Source: an uncultured Christensenella sp.
Lineage (GTDB): Bacteria > Bacillota > Clostridia > Christensenellales > UBA1242
Reading direction: 5' to 3'
Assembly (NCBI GenBank): GCA_949300385.1
Contig: CASGDZ010000002.1
Coordinates: forward strand, 1-42,988
DNA: 42,988 nt
Shown here: positions 30,995-40,200 of the stretch, one piece after another
Layout: every line of letters begins with the position of its first letter
Numbering within the stretch: the first letter of the stretch is position 1
Made by a program: the position numbers and the translations under genes
Notes under the pieces: generated by a model
What the model was told of the DNA's origin: nothing
The model's database searches: none
Seen by the model: only the letters and a program-made list of their open reading frames with translations

Positions 30995-31025
30995 AAATCA
31001 CAAAATTTTTAAAAAATATTAAAAT

Positions 31026-31052
31026 TTACGCAAAAAATTGCGTATTTTTTAT
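31026..31052 (+). terminator. Terminator after the amidase-like gene
   Basis: ACGCAA (31028-31033) pairs with TTGCGT (31038-31043), followed by ATTTTTT. Its right arm overlaps the likely spoIIR promoter. Confidence 0.8.
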
Positions 31053-31075
31053 TCAAATACGTCAAATATTCGATT

Positions 31076-31597
31076 ATGAAAAAATTTATATGTATATTAT
31101 CAATATTTATTTTAATCGTTGTTGGCGCTTTATTTTTGCCAAAACAAGAAGAATATGATTATTTAAGATTACATATTAGAGCGAACAGCAATTCGACCAT
31201 TGACCAAAATGTAAAATATGAGATTAAAGACGAACTTGTTGACTATTTAACTCCATATTTATGTGATGTAAAAAGTAAAGAAGAAGCAATATCTATTATT
31301 GAAACACTACAAAATAATATGATAAATATTTGCGAGTCGCTATTAAAAGAAAAAGGCTTTGATTATTCAGTAAATGTAAAAATAAATAATGAATATTTTC
31401 CTACTCGCACATACGCTAATACAACATTGGAATCGGGCTATTATGACGCTGTTATTGTTGAACTAGGCGACGCTGTAGGAGATAATTGGTGGTGTGTAAT
31501 GTATCCTCCTTTATGTTTTGTGAATAATTTTGAAAACTCTACTCAAATTAATTACAAATCTAAGATTGTCGAATGGTTTAAATCTATATTTGATTAA
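31076..31597 (+). CDS. spoIIR: Stage II sporulation protein R
   Basis: 173 residues. N-terminal signal or anchor helix (3-22), then the SpoIIR core: LRLHIRANSNSTIDQNVKYE, VNVKINNEYFPTRTYANTTL, GYYDAVIVELGDAVGDNWWC and VMYPPLCF. SpoIIR is secreted from the forespore and triggers SpoIIGA-mediated activation of sigma-E in the mother cell. No SD precedes the ATG. A sequence resembling a sigma-F -10 (GTCAAATAT, 31061-31069) ends 6 nt before it, matching the spacing of the leaderless promoters. sleB follows 24 nt after the stop. Confidence 0.95.
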   Translation: MKKFICILSIFILIVVGALFLPKQEEYDYLRLHIRANSNSTIDQNVKYEIKDELVDYLTPYLCDVKSKEEAISIIETLQNNMINICESLLKEKGFDYSVNVKINNEYFPTRTYANTTLESGYYDAVIVELGDAVGDNWWCVMYPPLCFVNNFENSTQINYKSKIVEWFKSIFD

Positions 31598-31621
31598 TCC
31601 TTTCGACTATGTGGGGGATGT

Positions 31622-32326
31622 ATGAAAAAATTAACAATATCTTTGCTTACTCTATTAATAAGTATTTTTGTACTTTTAGGAGCGGTAAGCATATCAATTT
31701 CGCTTTCCGAAAAAGGCATTAGGGCGCAAGAGACTACCGCTAGTATTGATAATGTCTATGCGGTTACTGCAGACATTAAAGAAGTACAGACTAGACTAAA
31801 AAAATGGGGATACTATACAGGGAATGTTGACGGAATTAACGGACCAAAAACAATTGCAGCAGTCAAAAGTTTTCAAAAAAAATATGGACTTGTTCAAGAC
31901 GGAATAGTTGGACCTTTGACAGCCGCAAAAATGGGGATATCGTTATCTTCGTCGAGCAGTTCATCTTCATATAATAGCAATGACAGATATTTGCTAGCAA
32001 AAGTTATATATGCGGAAGCGCGCGGAGAGAGTTATACTGGACAAGTCGCTATCGGCGCAGTTGTACTAAATCGTGTAGATGATAGCCGATTCCCAAATAC
32101 TATAGCGGGGGTTATTTATCAGCCATGGGCGTTTACAGCAGTTAATGACGGACAAATCAATCTTGAGCCTGATAGTACAGCGTATCAAGCGGCAGATGAC
32201 GCGCTCAATGGGTGGGATCCGACATATGGTTCTGTTTATTACTACAACCCTAAGACTGCCACTAGTTCATGGATCTATACAACAACCTATGTAACACAAA
32301 TAGGTAACCATGTATTCGCGGTGTAA
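31622..32326 (+). CDS. sleB: Spore cortex-lytic enzyme SleB
   Basis: 234 residues: signal peptide (about 1-35), one PG_binding_1 domain (51-105, with DGINGPKT and DGIVGP), a Ser-rich linker (108-120) and a Hydrolase_2 lytic transglycosylase domain (121-234). The latter has AEARGE (131-136, catalytic Glu132), GAVVLNRV, PWAFTAVNDG and NPKTATSSW. SleB degrades cortex peptidoglycan in germination and depends on YpeB, whose gene follows. An SD GGGGG lies 4 nt before the ATG. Confidence 0.96.
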   Translation: MKKLTISLLTLLISIFVLLGAVSISISLSEKGIRAQETTASIDNVYAVTADIKEVQTRLKKWGYYTGNVDGINGPKTIAAVKSFQKKYGLVQDGIVGPLTAAKMGISLSSSSSSSSYNSNDRYLLAKVIYAEARGESYTGQVAIGAVVLNRVDDSRFPNTIAGVIYQPWAFTAVNDGQINLEPDSTAYQAADDALNGWDPTYGSVYYYNPKTATSSWIYTTTYVTQIGNHVFAV

Positions 32327-32465
32327 ATGATATAAAATTAATGAAATAAATAATAAATAAAATTTTAAAAATTTAAAATAAATATAAAAATAATAAAAAA
32401 AATATAAAAAATTGAATAATTTTAATAAAAAATCAAAATTTATTAAAATTAATTAGGGGAATATT

Positions 32466-33884
32466 ATGAAAAAAGAAAAAATAACTAGTGAAAATTTTGA
32501 TAAATCGAATGTAAATGAAGACTATCAAACAAAAAAGAAAAGTAATGCACAAAAAGCATTGCCATGGTTAATAGTAGCGATAGTAAGTTTAATTGTCATC
32601 CTTACATGTGTTTTAATCGCATATTATCAAATCTATAATTCAAGCAAGCAAAATTCAAATACACTTGAAGGAATTTATGCGTCGAGTTATTATTCAATGG
32701 TGGACAATGTGAACAACTTATCCGTCGATGTGGATAAGTATTCAAATCTTACGACTAGACAATCAAAATTATCCACTCTTCAAGACATGGTTCAAGACTG
32801 TAATTATATCGTATCTGGATTAAGCGTTTTGCCCATAGATGAAGCGAATGTTACAAGTGTTACAAAATTTTTTAACCAGGTTAGTGGACTATGTGAAGCC
32901 TATATAAATACTTTAAATAAAGGCGAAAATTTGACGATTGAAGAAGAGTTGATTTTTGATGAAATTAGTATAGTTGTATCACGAATTAAATCTAACTTTA
33001 ATAAGCAAAATGCGAGTATGTATGATTCGAATTTTAATTTCATTGATGCGGGAGTTTTCGATAATACAGGTATGAATGAACTATCAAGTGGATTAGGCGA
33101 TCTTACCAAAGATAGCATTGACTATCCTGCAATGATATTTGATGGGCCATTCTCGTCAGCGTTGGAAACGAAGCATGTAAACGGATTACCAGAAGAGGAA
33201 GTTGATCAAGATTATGCCTATAATTACCTTATAAATAAGGTATACTCTAATAGAGATGATATAAAGATTGAATATAGCAAAGAGACGAATGGAGATATTT
33301 CAACATACGATTTCAATGTAAATGTTGACGGAAAAAGATTCTCAGCACAGGTAAGCAAACGCGGTGGATTATTAATGACACTTTCAGGATATGCAGAGAG
33401 TGGCGATCCTATAATGTCAGGTGAATATGCAAGCGAATTAGCGACGACTTTTGCTAACAATATAGGGTTTGACAGCATGAGTGCTGTTTGGTTAGAGATT
33501 CATGACAATGTAGCATATGTAAATCTAGCACCTGTAAAAAATGATGTAATATATTATCCCGACCTTGTAAAAGTAAAAGTAGATTTAACTTCGCAAGAGA
33601 TAATCGGTTTTGAGGCGGTAAACTATGCTTTTAACCATGTGGACAGAAATCCTGAATTCAATGTTTCAATTGAAGACGCAGAAGAGTTGTTGGGATTTGA
33701 CTACGAAATAATAAAGACATCTAAAACGGTCATTCGTTTAGACAGCGGAAAGGAAATTTCAGCATATGAGTTCTTTGTTGAGAGGATAGATGGAATGTAT
33801 TTCTACTATATTAACGCCAATACTAATGAAATTGCAAAAACTATGAAATTAGTGTCAATCAATGGAGTGCAAAAATTAGTTTAA
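32466..33884 (+). CDS. ypeB: Germination protein YpeB
   Basis: 472 residues. One N-terminal transmembrane segment (33-55), a helical domain beginning SYYSMVDNVNNLSVDVDKYS, and C-terminal PepSY-like repeats (about 280-470; TFANNIGFDSMSAVWLEIHD and ISAYEFFVERIDGMYFYYIN). YpeB stabilises SleB in the dormant spore. SD AGGGG lies 7 nt before the ATG. It is 139 AT-rich nt after sleB, with no terminator seen between, so sleB-ypeB are probably one transcript. Confidence 0.95.
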   Translation: MKKEKITSENFDKSNVNEDYQTKKKSNAQKALPWLIVAIVSLIVILTCVLIAYYQIYNSSKQNSNTLEGIYASSYYSMVDNVNNLSVDVDKYSNLTTRQSKLSTLQDMVQDCNYIVSGLSVLPIDEANVTSVTKFFNQVSGLCEAYINTLNKGENLTIEEELIFDEISIVVSRIKSNFNKQNASMYDSNFNFIDAGVFDNTGMNELSSGLGDLTKDSIDYPAMIFDGPFSSALETKHVNGLPEEEVDQDYAYNYLINKVYSNRDDIKIEYSKETNGDISTYDFNVNVDGKRFSAQVSKRGGLLMTLSGYAESGDPIMSGEYASELATTFANNIGFDSMSAVWLEIHDNVAYVNLAPVKNDVIYYPDLVKVKVDLTSQEIIGFEAVNYAFNHVDRNPEFNVSIEDAEELLGFDYEIIKTSKTVIRLDSGKEISAYEFFVERIDGMYFYYINANTNEIAKTMKLVSINGVQKLV

Positions 33885-33910
33885 AATAAAAAATAATTAA
33901 ATTTTATAAA

Positions 33911-33948
33911 AATGCGCAAAAATTAATTAAAAATTGCGTATTTTTTAT
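33911..33948 (+). terminator. Terminator of ypeB
   Basis: TGCGCAA (33913-33919) pairs with TTGCGTA (33934-33940), followed by T6. Confidence 0.75.
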
Positions 33949-34246
33949 TAATTTATTGAAATTTTTTTAAAAAAATATAAAAACAAAATTAAAATTATAA
34001 AAAATTAATTTTAATTGTTTTTTATTATCACAAAAAAATTAATTATTATTGTATTTTCTTTTTTGTTGAAAATTGTATTAATATGTTTGAAATTATTATT
34101 TTTCTATGTTATAATTATTTTAATTATAAATGTAGGGAAATTAAAATTTTAAAATTAATAAATAATTAATTTTCAATAATTAATTTTCTATCGCATTATA
34201 CAAATAATTTTGTCTTAAAATGTAGACAATAATAAGGGGAAGTATT
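33949..34246. other. AT-rich leader and promoter region of the giant surface-protein gene
   Basis: No ORF. It contains the promoter listed next and, in the leader, a direct repeat AATTAATTTTC (two copies at about 34166-34188). Confidence 0.6.
34087..34115 (+). promoter_or_regulatory. Promoter of the giant surface-protein gene
   Basis: TTGAAA (34087-34092), 17-nt spacer, TGT TATAAT (-10 at 34110-34115). The leader is about 125 nt. Confidence 0.85.
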
Positions 34247-37200
34247 TTGAAGGGGAAAACAAAAAATTTAATTAGAATTGCTATTGTCATTTTAACTTTG
34301 ATGACGGCTATGTTTTGCATTGGTATTAATTTTAAGCGCTTAGATGATAAAGTGTATGCAGTAACATACGCGGGCAATGGGGGAGATTATAGCCAAAGAG
34401 ATGAAAATAATATCATTTTGTCTGTAGAGAAAGTGGGCGTTATCTCAACTGGCGAAAATTACATCAATGATACGGTCTTTAAATCGGCATTAACTTCAAA
34501 CGCAACTGAAATCAAGCAAATGCCAACAAAGGATGGGAAATATTATTATCAAAACATTGTAAATGGTTCGTATGACAAGTATGTTGTCTCAAATGGCAGT
34601 TTTGTTATGCTAAACAATACAACTTATTATCAAGATGGTACTACTTACTATCGCAATGTATCAATGTCTGCTCAACAAAAAGAAAAAAATGTAAACATGG
34701 CGGAAGCTATAATGATTACATTTGGTACATACTACATGGACGAGGACGATAATCTTAATATAGCAGATAGTAGTACTGGAAGTGAGTTGGTATATGCAAA
34801 TATTAGTGCTACGCGCAATGGTCAAGATATTTCAAGTGAGTTCCCTATCCGTAATTTTGGTAATGGTAATTTATTTAAAGATATTGCATACATCATTCCA
34901 CAAAAAAGCGGTTATGACGGATATTATACTATAGATGTTAATTATTTTTATAATGGCGTAGAATATAATCAAAATTTTAGTTTTTACCTAATTTTTGCTA
35001 GTTCATACAATGATTCTGTAACATACAATTCGAACACTTATCGCATAGACCCAACAATTGAATGTGCGGGTGGAAGCATGACATCGGTCGGCGGGACTTA
35101 TCATTATCTATTAGGAAATACGAGTGACAATTATCCTGTACTTACCTATGATTACACTAAATATTCAATGAACTACACATATACTGCAAATGGTAGGGTA
35201 ACAACTTATAGATATTATATATCTACATCTACAAACTTAGGTGGAACAACGGCTACACTTTATTGTGATATTACTCAATCAGGACAAACCACTACTAAAA
35301 ATTTAGGCGTTTTGTCACATTATAACAATTCAAATACCGCGCGAAATCTTATAAGTATAGTATTGACAGAGATGGGTAGTTATACATTTAATTTTGAATA
35401 TATCTACGCGGGATATAACTATCAAAATGCACCTAGTATGAATCTAAGCGTTGCAAGTAAGTCAATTGAAATACATGGATTTGAATTAAAATACTCTAAA
35501 GCGAATTATCAAGAAGCACAAATGCGATATTTATTAATATCAAAAGGCCAAGGGGACAAAGTAGATATTGTCATTCCAAATGGCTATGAATATGGCTCTA
35601 CACCAAATGAGAGTTCATTAGGTATTGCGTATGCGCTTGTTGAAGATAGTAGCAAAGTTGGAACGATTTTAACTAGTACTGAAAATTTGACTAACGATAA
35701 AAACACTATCGACGCAAATGTTAATAATATAATAAAAAGTGAAGTTCAAGATTTAGATTTGACCACTTCACTAACTAGTAAAAATATATATGATATATCG
35801 AAAGCATTAAATACTGATGATTATGCTAAGACGAATCAAGGGTCATTATGGTTGTCAACGAATGACGCTTTTATACCTACGAGTATACCTACGAGTACTG
35901 CAGGTACGGGCGAATTGGGTAGTTTCTACTTCTTCTCACAAAGTGCTATAAAGTTTGGCTCTAGCGATGTAAATATTGCTAATGGTGTATTAACTTTGTC
36001 AGATGAGGCAAAGAAGACTATCACATATAGTACATACACAAATCAGACATCGTTTAATAGAACGGGCTATTACCTAGTATTTATAAAAGTTGATATTAAC
36101 GGAACGCTCAACAGCAACGGAATTAGTGATTACTATCAAGTATTTGCTTTTAGATTTATTAGCGAGACGGCACAAGTAAATTTACAACTCAAAAATGGAA
36201 ATATCTTAGGAGATAATGGCTTCACTCGCGACGATGTTACTATCTCGTGGGCGAAAGAAGGTGTATTTGAACGAACGATAACCGCATGCTATTATTCTGT
36301 TAAAAATCAATTTTATAGCGCAAATCAACTACTAAATACAACTTCATATTCGCTTACTAGTGGTCAAACATTAGGTGAAGAATTAAGCGAAGGGGAAGGT
36401 GCTAGTTATTTAATTGAAATCATCAGCGAGGGTGAAGGACGAAGTTATCATTTATTTACGATAGATAGACAGGCGATTAGTGGTGTAAATATGTACGAAG
36501 TGGAGATGAATACTTCACTTTCTAGCAGTATAATTACATATGGATTTGCTTCAAGCAATGGAAGATATAACACAATTGATAGTTCAATAACGGACAGCCT
36601 AGCCACTCTATTTTGGAACAATAAATCGAGCGGAGCAAAAATAACCGCGACTTATACTTTAACACCATTTATTGTTGACACATCAATTCAACCAGGCGTA
36701 GTTAGAACAACCGCAAGTGAGGCATGGTTCTCAACAAACTATAAATTAGGCAAAACAGTAGGACCATTCCAGTATAATAAAGCGTCCGCATTAGGTGCGG
36801 AAGTTAGTTATAGTAGTATTTTACAACGCGCGGGAATATACATATTCACTTTGACGGACGAAGCGGGAAATAGTTGTAAATATATGTTTGTCTACGATAA
36901 TAGTGAAAACTATTTTATGATTCAAAGCGCTGAGAGTGTAAATCCTGAAATGATGACTAGACAATCGGTTATATTCTCAGATTCGGTTACGCTTACCATT
37001 GGAACACACAAGGTAATTTCACTATTTGATAGTGAGAGTATGTCAAATGTTGATAGAGAGTTGAGTACCTTATTAAATTTGGCTTCTAGCAATTCAGATT
37101 TATCTAGTTTCTCATCAATCGGTTACTATATTGGAACTAATAATAATGTTAACGCTATAAAAGATTTATTCACAAACATTTCTAATACTACATATCTTCG

Positions 37201-40200
37201 TGTAAAAAATGAATCTTTATCCGTTTATGGCGATAATGGCATAGTTTCACAAATAAATAATATATCAATAAATAACCGCTCAGTGACTATAGTTAGCAAT
37301 GAGAATACGGCTAGCACCCTGCAATCTATTTATGTTTTGGGTGCCAACCAGCGTGACCGCGATGCAAGAGATTCGTCGTCATTTATGACTATTGAAATAA
37401 ATACGGACAATTCACGCGGAATGGCATATTATAGCAACGATAAATTTAGTTTATCAGATATAGACGACGAGTCGGATAATGTTACTAGATTGTACTATTC
37501 AGGTACTGGATTGCCCTCTGATGGCATGATAGGAACGCGTGCTACAAGCGATAATTACCTTGCATTTACATGGTACATTGGTAATGGTGACTACGAAGTT
37601 GAAAGTGTATATTATGATTTCTACGAACTCGATATGAGTGGAAATGAATATTCAGACAATCTATATTATTATGTTTTATCTTCACAAAATACTTATTTAT
37701 ATAGAAATGGCGAAGTGGAGAATGGTGCAGTAAAAAATGATGATGGAACGAGAGTATTTGCATTATTAAATGTTGTATCGAATAAAACGCGTGAAGGTCT
37801 ATATGTCATCACACGTACCTATACTTCAAATGAAAGTTTAAGTTATTATTTCATTGTTGATAGAAATGGGATAATCAATTCCGACCTTGTCAGCAATCCT
37901 ATTAATGGTAGTGAGATTAGTATAGGTCTTAAAGAAAATGAAACTACTTTCAACAATTTTAGCGGAATAAACATGACGCAACAATCGTTTATAGATAATG
38001 CAAATAATGGTCAACAAGTTTTCTATTACAACTATTTAACAACAGACAAAATGCCTGCAGTATTAAATATTCCTGTCGGTAAATACTTCTTAGATGGCAA
38101 TGGGTCTAACTATGACGCGGGACTATTAACATTCACGCTTTACTTCGTTGATAGACAGAACCAAGTGGACGGCAGAGCGCATATCATCTTTGAAATAGAC
38201 GATATGGATTGCTTTGATACAGAAAACTATATATATGAAAATGGTGTACCAACATATTATAAAGTGGATATCACAAAATATTTGGGCGATAGCGATTCTG
38301 CACTTTTAACTAAATTAGTGCGAACAGACAATGATGGGTCATGGTTATGTTTACCTGGAGATTATGTTGTTGTGATAAAAGATAAAGTTGAGAGTAGCAC
38401 AACTAATAATTCTAAAACATTCGGATTTAGCATTGAACCTACACTTCCAAATGTTGATATATATGCCGTTAATGATAGAGAAGACAATATAAATCAAGCA
38501 ACTCAAACGATGCCAAGCGGTTCGAATATGCTTACAACAAGCACGAACTATGTTAAAATCGAACTACCTAAGTATGACAAAAATTCAACAAGCGCGGGTA
38601 TTGATATCGATTACATAGTTATAACTCGTTCAATTAATGGCAGAACGGCGACATATTATATTAATTATCCTTATACTACAGGTAATATTAATATAAATGA
38701 CGATGTAGCAAATAGCATGTATGTTAAAAACACAATAGAAAACGGGGAGATTGTTTCTAGAACGCTATATCTGGACCATTCAAGTTTTGCGTCAACAGAT
38801 AGTATAGAGTATACAATTTATATTCGTTATGATTTAGGTAGTCAAAGCGACAATGATGCGTATATTAATGCATATTATTCGTATAATGGGTCCGATTCAA
38901 ATCAACATTATAGTTATTATGAAAATACATATAAAGTGATTGTCGATCGCGTTCCACCGAGTGCAAATATTGAGAACTTGCAAGCAAGCGACAACTTTAT
39001 CGGCTATTTTAATGAAGAGAATGATAGCGAAAGTTTATTTGAGAATGCAATTTTAGAAGAAGCGAGCGGAACATATTATGTAAACAGATATTCAGCGTAT
39101 TATAATCAAGGTAAACAAGCGTCTGATTTATACGCTTTTAGAGTATATGCTAATACTGAATTTGATACAACCGATGTCGCTTATGTGTATTATAGTGATC
39201 CATACAAGAATTTAAGCGACATAACTATGAATTTGCCTTATTATACAGGTTACAAGATTCATACTACAAGTTCGGCAGATTCGACCTATGGTGCTATATT
39301 AGGCAATTCTTATTACGGAAGTTATGTCGTTATAATAGAGGCTGATTCTGCAGGGAATATGACGCAATACATTATTCACTATTTTGAAAATGAAAATAGT
39401 TCAGATACACAATTAGTCATGAATTTACCTGTGACACAATTGGCTTCAAATGGCGAAATAAATACAAATTCAAAACTAACAATAGATACTTCATCTACAA
39501 ATGTTATGACTTTCACTATTTTCTCAATACTTTCTTTAGGCGAAAATATATTTACAACTAATAATAATCGCGATATGTTCTATAGATTTGAACTAGAGAA
39601 TATAAACTCTGGAGAAATCAAAAGTATTACTACGAATGCAACGACTTCGTTTACTAATGAAGGGTTAGGTGCAGAATTTGTCAATTTAATAAATTCTAAT
39701 CAAGGAAACTATATTTTGACTATTTACACGCGAACTAACACTTATATGGCATATTTAAATTATTATGTTTATGATGAAATCGTTAATCTAAACATAGAAG
39801 AACTTTTTGAAGTAAACGAGAATGGCAATTATATTGTCACTTTTGCGGGAGCAAATGTCGTAGTAAACAACATTGTATACTATGCCAGCACGATTGAGAT
39901 TATAAAAAATGGAGAAACTTCAATCACATATGTTTGCGATCCTAGCAATAATTATAGTTATTATATAAACGGAAATGAAGACATTACATATACTTCAATT
40001 GTACTCGATCAAAATTCTACTTACAAAATAATCATGACAGATGCTTTCGGTAGAGAATATACAAGGAATATATCTACAAGTGGTAAAGACTTCTATTCGA
40101 TTAGTTTTGATGGTGATAGTGAGAGAAATTATTATACAGAAACATATGGATCAGGTGTAGCGTATTATACATATAATATCACTACTATAACATATGACAC

